Source: Sulfurovum sp. UBA12169 | Lineage (GTDB): Bacteria; Campylobacterota; Campylobacteria; Campylobacterales; Sulfurovaceae | NCBI GenBank assembly: GCA_002742845.1 | Contig: DLUH01000004.1 | Span: forward strand, 1 to 64,000 | DNA: 64,000 nucleotides | Reading direction: 5' to 3' | Part shown: positions 33,193-40,739 of the stretch, one piece after another | Position numbering within the stretch: position 1 is the first letter of the stretch | Layout of the letters: each line of letters begins with the position of its first letter | Translations under genes and position numbers: made by a program | The notes under the pieces: generated by a model | Seen by the model: the letters and a program-made list of their open reading frames with translations, nothing else | What the model was told of the DNA's origin: nothing | Database searches by the model: none

Positions 33193-34287
33193 ATGAAATT
33201 ATTAGTATCGGCATTTTTATTGACGGGCGCCTTGTTTGCTGCAACGCCAAGCGCATCAGAAAAACTGTTTGTGGTAGAAAGAGAATCACAATCGGTAGCA
33301 ATCATTCATCAGGGGCTGGTTAAGTCTAGAATGGAAAATATGCACAATATGAATCACGGAATAATCAAATTCGATGAGAAAGACGGGTATCTTATCAGCC
33401 GAGACGGTTATGTGGTTCGATTTGATCCGGTTCATGAGAAAATATTAAATGAGTATAAAACCAGCAAAAGCGCAATCGGTTTTGTAATCGGGAAAAATTA
33501 TGTGGCCGTAGCCAATTATGATGATAAATCGGTTGATATTTTGACAAGGGATCTAAAGCCTATAGAGAAGATTAAAACGGATTCAAAAAATGTGGGAATC
33601 AAAATTTATAAAGATATGTTGATTTTTGCTCAAATGGATAGCGACAAAGTGACGGTTCTTAAAGACGAAAACGCAGGAAAAGGGTTGCCGAAATTTAAAA
33701 TTTTTAAAGAGTTCCAGGTTGGCGAGATGCCTTTTGATGCAATGATCCAAGATAATGTCTATATTGTAGGATTTTTTTTAACGAAGGCATTTGGGGCTAT
33801 TGATCTAGACAAGATGGAATATTCTCAAATTAAAATTACTGCAGAGGGCAACAAGCCCGTACTTAAAGTGCCTCATTTTGGGTTTTGGAGTTTAAGTAAA
33901 GACAAGACATTCATCCCTGCAGTAGGCGATAATGCGGTGTTGGTTTATGATAAACAATTCAATTTTATTAAAAATATTGCCGTGCAGGGATTGCCGGTAT
34001 TTACTGCATTGAGCCCGGATAAAAAATATCTCGCTGTGACGTTTTCGGGCAAAGATTTTCCTGCGGTTCAGATTATTGATACGCAAACATATGAAATCAT
34101 TAAAACTTTTACATTTCCTGGAAAAGTACTGCACGTAAGATGGTCTGATGCGGATGAACTTTTATATGTTTCGGTTAATGATGCCAACCAAATTAGTGTC
34201 ATCAATACAAAAGAGTGGTTTTTGGAGAGAGAAATATTTCAACTTAAACATCCTTCAGGCATTTTTATCTATCAACACAAGGAGTAA
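33193..34287 (+). CDS. nirF: Heme d1 biosynthesis protein NirF
   Basis: A 364-residue periplasmic protein with signal peptide (about 1-17) and a WD40-like eight-bladed beta-propeller related to the d1 domain of NirS but without a heme c domain. Late blades end in ALSPDKKYLAVTFSG and VRWSDADELLYVSVND. NirF binds heme d1 precursors and takes part in a late step. It begins immediately after the nirJ stop codon (AAAGGAAATTAA before the ATG) and cobA follows 3 bases downstream. Confidence 0.85.
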   Translation: MKLLVSAFLLTGALFAATPSASEKLFVVERESQSVAIIHQGLVKSRMENMHNMNHGIIKFDEKDGYLISRDGYVVRFDPVHEKILNEYKTSKSAIGFVIGKNYVAVANYDDKSVDILTRDLKPIEKIKTDSKNVGIKIYKDMLIFAQMDSDKVTVLKDENAGKGLPKFKIFKEFQVGEMPFDAMIQDNVYIVGFFLTKAFGAIDLDKMEYSQIKITAEGNKPVLKVPHFGFWSLSKDKTFIPAVGDNAVLVYDKQFNFIKNIAVQGLPVFTALSPDKKYLAVTFSGKDFPAVQIIDTQTYEIIKTFTFPGKVLHVRWSDADELLYVSVNDANQISVINTKEWFLEREIFQLKHPSGIFIYQHKE

Positions 34288-34290
34288 AAG

Positions 34291-35031
34291 ATGGGGAAAG
34301 TCTATTTGACCGGCGCAGGTCCAGGAGATATTGAGCTTTTGACTATTAAAGCGCTCCGTGTTGTAAAAGAAGCGGATGTGATTATTTATGACCGACTTGC
34401 CAATCCGGATATTTTAAATGAAGCTAAAAGCGGATGCGAATTTGTTTATGTGGGCAAAGAGGATTCTCACCATACGCTTCCGCAAGAAGAGATTAACGAA
34501 GTGATATATCAAAATGCGCTGAAATATGAAAAAGTCGTTCGGCTCAAAGGGGGAGACCCTTTTGTTTTTGGTCGCGGAGGGGAAGAGGGGATTTACCTCA
34601 AAGAGCGAGGGATAAAATTTGAGTTTATTCCCGGGATTACTTCCGCAATCGCCGTACCGCAGTATGCCGGAATTCCGGTCACACATCGGGGAGTTACCGT
34701 ATCTTTCAGGGTTGTTACAGGACACGAATCGACACATAAAGATCATTCACAAATTCCGTGGGAGAACTATAAAACAGACGATACAATTGTTTTTTTGATG
34801 GGTCTTCATCGTCTGAGACAAATCGCGCAAAAACTTATAGCGATCGGAAAACCAAAGGAGTATCCGGTTGCGGTTATCAGCCGAGGGACAACCAAAGATG
34901 CTAAAACAGTCATAGGAACACTTGAAACAATTTGGGAACTTGCCAAAGATTTGCCCACACCCGCGTTGATTATAGTTGGCGAGGTGGTAAAGTTGAGGGA
35001 ACAGCTTAATTGGTTTGAAGAAAACCAATAA
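34291..35031 (+). CDS. cobA: Uroporphyrinogen-III C-methyltransferase (SUMT)
   Basis: A 246-residue SAM-dependent methyltransferase with the family landmarks GAGPGDIELLT at the N-terminus, RLKGGDPFVFGRGGEE, and the IPGITSAIAVPQYAGIPVTHR motif. It converts uroporphyrinogen III to precorrin-2, the branch point to siroheme and heme d1. It is the stand-alone form without CysG dehydrogenase domains; the dehydrogenase is encoded at 37028. As last gene of the cytochrome-nirJ-nirF-cobA operon, it is dedicated to heme d1 supply here. Confidence 0.92.
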   Translation: MGKVYLTGAGPGDIELLTIKALRVVKEADVIIYDRLANPDILNEAKSGCEFVYVGKEDSHHTLPQEEINEVIYQNALKYEKVVRLKGGDPFVFGRGGEEGIYLKERGIKFEFIPGITSAIAVPQYAGIPVTHRGVTVSFRVVTGHESTHKDHSQIPWENYKTDDTIVFLMGLHRLRQIAQKLIAIGKPKEYPVAVISRGTTKDAKTVIGTLETIWELAKDLPTPALIIVGEVVKLREQLNWFEENQ

Positions 35032-35089
35032 AAGAAGATTCCCCCGTTGCATTTTGCTACATCTTTTTTGAAAATAAATTTCAAAGCCC

Positions 35090-35127
35090 AAAGAAAGTTT
35101 TAAAAGTTTATTTTTTAAACTTTCTTT
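35090..35127 (+). terminator. Hairpin between cobA and the CRP/FNR regulator
   Basis: Perfect 11-base arms AAAGAAAGTTT / AAACTTTCTTT with a 16-base AT-rich loop, 58 bases after the cobA stop. It abuts a TATAAT (35130-35135) that may drive the regulator. Confidence 0.5.
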
Positions 35128-35196
35128 GCTATAATCAGTTACCATTTGATTCAATTTAATAATAAAGAATCTGTTTTATAAATTGAAAGGTATCTG

Positions 35197-35898
35197 TTGT
35201 ACAATTTAACTGATATTCAGCTCTTTTCTAAACTTTCGCCAAACTATCTTGCAGAGATTAGCCAAAATGCCATTCTAAAGAACTATACAAAAGAAAGTAT
35301 TGTTTTTTATGAGGGAGACAGAGGGGAGTATCTCTATATCCTCCTTGAAGGTACCGTAAAACTTTACAAAACAGCCCCCAAAGGGACCCAAATTCAAATT
35401 AATCGTTTTGATGCTCCGGTAATAGTAGGGGAATATGCTTGTTTTGAAAGTCAGCCTTTTCCGGTAAGTTGTGAATTCATAACAGACGGAAAAATGGCAT
35501 TAGTGCATTTTGATTATATTCTTAAAAATCTTGAAAATAAGCAATTTTCTTTGGAATTGATCAAATCTCTTACTTCAAAAATCATGGTTCTTTCGGCATT
35601 GATACATAAGGAGACGATTCTTTCCTCTGAAGCTAAAGTGGCAAAGATGCTTATAGAAAATGTTGAGATCTTTACCAAACTTAAATATAATGAGATCGCT
35701 TCTATTTTAAATCTTACTCCAGAAACACTTTCTCGTATTTTCAAGAAATTAAAAAAAGAACAGATTATCAAGATAAAGACCGGAGAGCATATTAAAATTC
35801 TTAATTATGATGCGCTCGAAGAGATTATTGAAAGCAATAAAGTCAAAAATTGTACAGATTGTTTGGCGCACTTTAAGGCAGAGATGGGGATAAAATAG
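35197..35898 (+). CDS. CRP/FNR-family transcriptional regulator (probable nitrosative/anaerobic regulator)
   Basis: A 233-residue protein: N-terminal cyclic-nucleotide-binding fold (about 15-125), dimer helix, and C-terminal HTH with recognition helix LTPETLSRIFKKL. The E..SR pattern is that of FNR and predicts binding to TTGAT half-sites. The N-terminal Cys cluster of FNR is missing; Cys residues occur at about position 88 and near the end (CTDCLAHF). It is therefore more like Dnr/NnrR or other non-iron-sulfur members that may sense NO through heme. Start is TTG with GAAAGG upstream. It lies amid the denitrification genes whose promoters carry matching boxes. Confidence 0.85.
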   Translation: MYNLTDIQLFSKLSPNYLAEISQNAILKNYTKESIVFYEGDRGEYLYILLEGTVKLYKTAPKGTQIQINRFDAPVIVGEYACFESQPFPVSCEFITDGKMALVHFDYILKNLENKQFSLELIKSLTSKIMVLSALIHKETILSSEAKVAKMLIENVEIFTKLKYNEIASILNLTPETLSRIFKKLKKEQIIKIKTGEHIKILNYDALEEIIESNKVKNCTDCLAHFKAEMGIK

Positions 35899-35900
35899 TT

Positions 35901-36902
35901 TTATCTCCCCGCTATCCTTTGTTCCCATACCTGAAACGCATCGTCAAAATAGACGATACGCTGCTTCTTGAATTCTACAGTCGAATAGAGCTTTCCGTAC
36001 TCTTTTAAGCCCGTTTCTTTGGCTATCTCTTCAATGATTATGTCACACTCTTCTTTTGTTTTGGCATGCACCATCGCAAAAAGATTGTAAGGCCATCCGG
36101 AATAGCTCGGACGCAAATAGCAATGGCTTACCGCAGAGAAGCTTGCTATCTCTTTTCCTATAGTTTCTGCTTGGTTTTCCGGTACTGCCCAGACGCTCAT
36201 GGCATTGGCATTAAAACCGGCTTTTCTGTGGTTGAGGATCGTTGCAAAACGACGCATAACACCGCTTTCAATCAGCTCTTTGGCAATGTCGAAGAACTCC
36301 TCATAGGAGATGCCCAGCTGTTTTACAATGTCCTTAAAGGGCTCCTTGGTGGCTTGGATATCGTTTTGCAGTGCTTTGATAACAGCCATATGCAGAGAAG
36401 TAAGCTCTAAATTTTTATGGGCGGCTTTTTCTACCTTTTCTTTTTTGCTTCTTGTGCCCGTAGTATCCATTTTTACGGATATTTTAAACATCTTAAGTGT
36501 TGGAAGGACGATAAAATCATTTACTCCGGCTTGCTCTGCTAATAGCTGTACGGTTTTTTCCAACCCAAATTTGCTATCAGGAGCTACTGCCAAAGTAAAC
36601 CACATGTTGTAGTCGTGATCACGAAGATAATTATGGCTTACTCCGGGATGTGCATTGATGAGCCCTGAGACTTTATCTATAGTGTCCTTAGGCACCTTAA
36701 ATGCAACCAAAGAAGAAGCGTATCCTAACCTTTTTGTATCAAAAATAGCAGAAGTTTGCCGGATGATTTTTTGCTCTTTGAGATTTTGTACAAGACCAAT
36801 CACCTCCTCTTCCGTGGCATTGAACCCTTCAGCCAAAACCTTAAAAGGTCTTTGGGCGAGAGGAAAAGCATTTTGCATTTGATAAAGCAACTCATTTTGC
36901 AT
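35901..36902 (-). CDS. Fused siroheme decarboxylase NirDLGH (two AsnC-type units)
   Basis: A 333-residue protein built from two tandem AsnC/Lrp-like halves (about 1-155 and 165-330). Each half has an HTH-like N-terminal part and a ferredoxin-like part with a conserved NxWF/GWPYNLF segment; HNYLRDHDYNMWFTLAV and HCYLRPSYSGWPYNLFAM are the paired motifs. In other denitrifiers NirD, L, G and H are separate or partly fused; together they decarboxylate siroheme to didecarboxysiroheme for heme d1. Here one gene appears to supply both unit types. It is convergent with the regulator and has its own FNR-boxed promoter. Confidence 0.85.
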   Translation of the reverse strand: MQNELLYQMQNAFPLAQRPFKVLAEGFNATEEEVIGLVQNLKEQKIIRQTSAIFDTKRLGYASSLVAFKVPKDTIDKVSGLINAHPGVSHNYLRDHDYNMWFTLAVAPDSKFGLEKTVQLLAEQAGVNDFIVLPTLKMFKISVKMDTTGTRSKKEKVEKAAHKNLELTSLHMAVIKALQNDIQATKEPFKDIVKQLGISYEEFFDIAKELIESGVMRRFATILNHRKAGFNANAMSVWAVPENQAETIGKEIASFSAVSHCYLRPSYSGWPYNLFAMVHAKTKEECDIIIEEIAKETGLKEYGKLYSTVEFKKQRIVYFDDAFQVWEQRIAGR

Positions 36903-36960
36903 TCTAGATACCTCGATTATTTATTGAATTATATTATATTAAATTATGGGCTGCTTTTGC

Positions 36961-36974
36961 TTGATGCACATCAA
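36961..36974 (-). promoter_or_regulatory. FNR-type box between nirDLGH and the Met8-like gene
   Basis: TTGAT-GCAC-ATCAA. On the minus strand a perfect TATAAT (36933-36938) stands at class II spacing for the decarboxylase gene. On the plus strand only a weak TACTTT with upstream TG is in the equivalent position. Confidence 0.75.
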
Positions 36975-37027
36975 ATTTATTATGGTAAACTTTTGCTACT
37001 TTCATAGAGAATGACAAAAGGAATATA

Positions 37028-37597
37028 ATGTCTTTTTTTCCAATGTATATGGACATGCAGCATTTAAAAATATTGGTAGTAGGCGGAGGAAAGGTTGCAA
37101 GCGAGAAACTAGAGAAACTTGTTGACTTTACCGAACAGATTACAGTGATCGCCATCAAGACAGATGCCCAGGCGGAATGTCTTATTGAAGAGCATGGTTT
37201 GACACTGTATCAAAGAATGTATAAAGAGGGCGACATAAAAGGGTTTGATATGGTGATTGTGGCAACAGATACCATAGATCTTCATCGGGCGATTTATGAA
37301 GAGTCAAGAGAGAGCAGAATACTGGTCAACAGTGCAGACAATATAGCCTACTGTGACTTTGTTTTTCCATCTTATATCAAACAGGGAGATTTGACTATTT
37401 CTTTTTCAACAGGGGGAGCCTCCCCCGCGTTTGCTAAGCAGATACGTAATTATTTTTTGGATAAAATTCCAAACACAGTAGATGAATTTTTGCAAAAGAT
37501 GAAATTTTTACGTGCTCAAATGCCCAAGGGCAAAGAACGGATGCAGAAATTTGATGCGATGGCAAAAGAATTTATAGAAAAAAACTTTAAGTCTTGA
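37028..37597 (+). CDS. Precorrin-2 dehydrogenase / sirohydrochlorin ferrochelatase (Met8/CysG-N-like)
   Basis: A 189-residue protein with an N-terminal NAD-binding fold: ILVVGGGKVASEKLEKL, then VNSADNIAYCDFVFPSYI and LTISFSTGGASPAFAKQIR, the segment conserved in CysG N-terminal and Met8 proteins. It oxidises precorrin-2 to sirohydrochlorin and may insert iron to give siroheme, linking CobA to NirDLGH. AAAAGGAATATA precedes the ATG. The stop codon overlaps the FNR box of the next gene, so that operon starts separately. Confidence 0.85.
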   Translation: MSFFPMYMDMQHLKILVVGGGKVASEKLEKLVDFTEQITVIAIKTDAQAECLIEEHGLTLYQRMYKEGDIKGFDMVIVATDTIDLHRAIYEESRESRILVNSADNIAYCDFVFPSYIKQGDLTISFSTGGASPAFAKQIRNYFLDKIPNTVDEFLQKMKFLRAQMPKGKERMQKFDAMAKEFIEKNFKS

Positions 37598-37607
37598 CGC
37601 GAGTCAA
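37594..37607 (+). promoter_or_regulatory. FNR-type box of the first DUF2249/12-TM module
   Basis: TTGAC-GCGA-GTCAA. A perfect TATAAT at 37630-37635 gives a predicted start 41.5 bases from the centre. The box overlaps the last four bases of the preceding gene. Confidence 0.72.
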
Positions 37608-37663
37608 CAAGATTAGAAAAAAAGCTGACTATAATGCAATAAATTAAACTATAGGAGATAATA

Positions 37664-38014
37664 ATGAAAACAATTAATAAACCAGACAATGCAGAAGAGT
37701 TTATGCCGCAGGGGGCTACGGTTCCTTTTTTTAAATATCAAATGGGAGAAGATCAAATTATCGAATTTGATACTTCAAGATGCGGACCCCCAGAGCCCAT
37801 GGTGAACGCTATGATAGGTCTTAAAATGGTGGATGAACACACGAAGCTGTTGATGATCAACCACAAAAGACCAATGGGTTTGCTCGAAAAAGTTCAACAA
37901 AATTTTAATCTTGAAGAGGCAGACACAGAAGAAGGAAATGTGCAGCTTCTCTTTTCTCATAAAGCAGGAGAGAGCGAAAAAGCAAATCTTAACGATAGCG
38001 CTTGCCACGGTTGA
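37664..38014 (+). CDS. DUF2249 protein
   Basis: A 116-residue soluble protein. The core (about 33-85) fits DUF2249: IEFDTSRCGPPEPMVNAMIGL then LLMINHKRPMGLLEKV. Proteins of this TusA-like fold are often found beside hemerythrin and NO-related genes, with no known biochemistry. It has one Cys in the conserved SRCGPPEP turn and another in the final ACHG. TAGGAGATAATA precedes the ATG. It heads an operon with the 12-TM protein, DUF59 protein and globin-PsiE protein under an FNR-boxed promoter. Confidence 0.7.
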   Translation: MKTINKPDNAEEFMPQGATVPFFKYQMGEDQIIEFDTSRCGPPEPMVNAMIGLKMVDEHTKLLMINHKRPMGLLEKVQQNFNLEEADTEEGNVQLLFSHKAGESEKANLNDSACHG

Positions 38015-38022
38015 CAGTATAA

Positions 38023-39267
38023 ATGTTTAGTATATCCAAAGAGTATGCCCCGCCGTTTGAAATGATTGCTCCTTTTTTTAAAATGGGAGCGCTTTTTTAC
38101 TTAATAGGGGTGATATTTTTACTTTTTATAGATCCAGGCAGCTCTTATTCGGACATGACTATTGTAGGGTGGACCCACTGGTTTTTATTAGGTTTTATCA
38201 TGATGATCATTTTTGGAGCAATGGCGCAATTGGTGCCGGTGGTCGTAGAGGTGGGGCATTTTTCTGTGGATCTTTATCTTGTGATTTGGCCGCTTTTGAT
38301 GGCGGGAGCAATCATTATGAGTATAGGGTTTATTTTCATACCCGCCGCGTTGCCGTATGGTGGGCTATTGGTGCTTACAGCCATGATCATTTTTCTTTAC
38401 GATACAAGCATGACACTTAGAAGAGTGGAGCACATTTCGTTAACGGTTAAAACAGTAGCGGCTGCAAATCTTTTTTTGCTCTTAGGTATTGTGACAGGTT
38501 TTATTATGTCTTTAGCCATAGGGGAAGGCTTAGATGTTAATATAAACAAATGGCTCGGCGTTCATGTTGTGTTAGTGTTGGGCGGATATGTAACATTGAC
38601 TATCATGGGGCTATCGCTTATACTGTTGCCCATGTTCGGGCTTTCGCATGGGTTTGATGAAACTCCCATCAATCGTGCATTCAAGCTGATGATTGTCGGG
38701 GTGTTGGGCTACTTTTTTTCATCGCTCTTTGGGATCAGCTGGGGAAACATTTTATTTCTTCTTGTGATGTTTGCCTCGGTGAGTTTTTATCTCCAACAGA
38801 TCGTCATTATTTACAAAACAAGAGCACGAAAAGAAAATGATATCTGGGCTAAATCCATGTTCTTTGGATACGGTTCTCTTTCTTTTGCTTTGATTTTGGG
38901 AATTTTATGGCTTTTTATAGATGCCCGGCAGTTATTGCTTGGTTCGGCATGGTTTTTGATAATGGGCTTTTTTGCTTTTTTGATCAATGGCCATCTTTAC
39001 AAAATTATTCCTTTTTTGGTATGGTTTAAGCGTTATAGTCCTTTAGTCGGAAAAGAAAGGGTTCCTATGCTGCATGAAATGTATCCCAAAAAAGAAGCCG
39101 AATATGAGTTCGTTTTTTCTGCATTTGGAGTCGCGATCGCTGGCATAGGAATTTTATTTGGAAGTACCATACTTTTCAAAGCTGGTGTATCTTTTTTAAT
39201 TGTAGGTGCCGGATTTATGTTTTATAGTGTGGTGTGGATGATAAATTATGGAAAAAATAAGGAGTAA
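38023..39267 (+). CDS. 12-TM membrane protein, heme-copper-oxidase-like (paralogue of 53484-54758)
   Basis: A 414-residue protein with about 12 TM segments. His residues within membrane segments could bind heme: THWFLLGF in TM2, GVHVVLVLGGYV in the middle, and the conserved GHLYKIIPFLVWFKRYSP. The late motif VPMLHEMYPKK is also conserved in the paralogue at 53484. The layout recalls heme-copper oxidase subunit I or NnrS, but the canonical CuB/FeB His set is not evident. It lies 8 bases after the DUF2249 gene. A role in NO or nitrite metabolism is inferred from the shared regulation; the reaction is unknown. Confidence 0.6.
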   Translation: MFSISKEYAPPFEMIAPFFKMGALFYLIGVIFLLFIDPGSSYSDMTIVGWTHWFLLGFIMMIIFGAMAQLVPVVVEVGHFSVDLYLVIWPLLMAGAIIMSIGFIFIPAALPYGGLLVLTAMIIFLYDTSMTLRRVEHISLTVKTVAAANLFLLLGIVTGFIMSLAIGEGLDVNINKWLGVHVVLVLGGYVTLTIMGLSLILLPMFGLSHGFDETPINRAFKLMIVGVLGYFFSSLFGISWGNILFLLVMFASVSFYLQQIVIIYKTRARKENDIWAKSMFFGYGSLSFALILGILWLFIDARQLLLGSAWFLIMGFFAFLINGHLYKIIPFLVWFKRYSPLVGKERVPMLHEMYPKKEAEYEFVFSAFGVAIAGIGILFGSTILFKAGVSFLIVGAGFMFYSVVWMINYGKNKE

Positions 39268-39270
39268 ACA

Positions 39271-39591
39271 ATGTGCAATATAACAAAAGAGCAAGTCTAT
39301 GAAGCAATCAGTACGGTCATAGACCCTGAAGTGGGTTTTAATCTTGTTGAGATGGGGCTTATCTATGATGCGCTCATTGAAGAATCTTGTAATGTAAAGG
39401 TGGTAATGACTCTCTCAACACGAGGTTGCCCTTTGCATCAAATGATTACACAATGGGTGCGTGAAGCAGTGGAGCGTCTTGAAGGGGTAGGTGTCGTTGA
39501 AGTGGATGTAGTCTGGGAGCCTGCTTGGAATATTTCAATGGCTGATGATAATGTTAAGGTTGCATTGGGCGGCGGCACTGCGATGTGGTAA
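39271..39591 (+). CDS. DUF59/MIP18-family protein (iron-sulfur assembly factor type)
   Basis: A 106-residue protein with the DUF59 core: VIDPEVGFNLVEMGLIYD at the N-terminus and TLSTRGCPLHQMI with the conserved Cys. SufT and PaaD-type proteins of this family help mature iron-sulfur proteins. It starts 3 bases after the 12-TM gene, so it may mature a cofactor of that module. AAGGAGTAAAC lies upstream of the ATG. The client is unknown. Confidence 0.8.
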   Translation: MCNITKEQVYEAISTVIDPEVGFNLVEMGLIYDALIEESCNVKVVMTLSTRGCPLHQMITQWVREAVERLEGVGVVEVDVVWEPAWNISMADDNVKVALGGGTAMW

Positions 39592-39647
39592 CACTTTGAT
39601 ACTATTTGTCTGGATACGTAAAAATTTTTAAAGAAAAAGAGAGAAAC

Positions 39648-40559
39648 ATGCAGCAGCAATATACCAGTCTCAAAGAGGATTATAAATTTTCGCAAGAAGA
39701 TAATGAATTGCTGCTGAAGCTTAAGCCTAGGATGGAAGAGTTATCTGAAGAGTTTATCGATGAGTTTTATGATTATATTTGGGGATTTGGAGCAACAGCC
39801 TCTTTTTTAAAAAATAAACAAATTATTGCCTATCATCGCGAAAAAATAAAAGAATGGTTTGTAAATCTTTTTTGCGGACAGTATGACATGACCTATTTTA
39901 TGTATTTATACAAGATAGGGGAAGTGCACGTAAGGATCGGATTGCCGACACATTATGTAAATGCTGCGTTTACTTTCGTCCGAACATTTGTCTTGAAAAA
40001 TATTGAAAAGAACGCTTCAGAAAAAGAACGTTATGCTAAAGAAATTATAGCTGTTGAAAAAATTATCGATATGAATCTGGATGTGCTTACCAGTTCTTAC
40101 AGAGAAGAAGAGTTGAGCAAGTTTTTGTCAATGTCAAAATTTGAAAAAACCATTTTATCCGGATTAAAAAAATTTACATCCTATATCAATTTTCTTCTTG
40201 CGGGTGCATTGGCTTTGGTTGCTTTTTTTGCTATAGGCCTGTTTTCATATGATATTTATCTTCTTTTTTTTACTGATATAGGCATGGAAAAAGGTATTCT
40301 TACGGTATTGGGAAGCTTGCTTGTTTTGTGGGCAGCGATAGAGCTGATTCATGAAGAGATCAAACATTTGCAAGGACAGGGATTTGCGATAGGCGCCTTT
40401 ATCATGCTCGCGATGGCCGCACTTATTCGAAAAGTTCTAATCTACTCCCTGTCTACTGAAAAAAGCACAGAACTTTTAATTATAGGGGCCGTCATAGTGG
40501 GCCTGGCAGTCGCCTACTGGCTTGTAGGGATAAAGACAAAAAACTCTTCGGATCTCTAA
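39648..40559 (+). CDS. Globin-sensor / PsiE-like membrane fusion protein
   Basis: A 303-residue protein. Residues about 5-155 fit a globin-coupled-sensor/protoglobin domain, with proximal His94 in the typical motif IGEVHVRIGLPTHYV. Residues about 180-300 form four TM segments with the PsiE-like stretch VLWAAIELIHEEIKHL and AMAALIRKVLIYSLS. The globin would bind NO or O2 and signal to the membrane part; no kinase, cyclase or methyl-accepting domain is present. ATG 39648 has AAGAGAGA upstream. It is the last gene of the DUF2249 module, ahead of nap. Confidence 0.75.
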   Translation: MQQQYTSLKEDYKFSQEDNELLLKLKPRMEELSEEFIDEFYDYIWGFGATASFLKNKQIIAYHREKIKEWFVNLFCGQYDMTYFMYLYKIGEVHVRIGLPTHYVNAAFTFVRTFVLKNIEKNASEKERYAKEIIAVEKIIDMNLDVLTSSYREEELSKFLSMSKFEKTILSGLKKFTSYINFLLAGALALVAFFAIGLFSYDIYLLFFTDIGMEKGILTVLGSLLVLWAAIELIHEEIKHLQGQGFAIGAFIMLAMAALIRKVLIYSLSTEKSTELLIIGAVIVGLAVAYWLVGIKTKNSSDL

Positions 40560-40602
40560 ATAAGACAAATTTTATCCTTAATTATTTCTTAGAAAAATCA
40601 TC

Positions 40603-40648
40603 GTTTAGAGCTAAAATCTTGATTTGAATCAAGATTTTAGCTCTAAAC
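40603..40648 (+). promoter_or_regulatory. 46-base palindrome with the napA FNR-type box at its centre
   Basis: The box TTGAT-TTGA-ATCAA (40619-40632) sits exactly in the middle of an inverted repeat with perfect 21-base arms (left arm starts GTTTAGAGCTAAAATCTTG). TATTAT with upstream TGC (40656-40661) is the likely -10. The palindrome could also form a terminator-like hairpin for the preceding operon. Confidence 0.75.
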
Positions 40649-40739
40649 AAAGTGCTATTATTATCAAGTAAATTTATGTTGTTTTTAAGTTCGATTGAAC
40701 TATCATAGAATGTAAATTATAAATATCAAAGGAGGCTAT

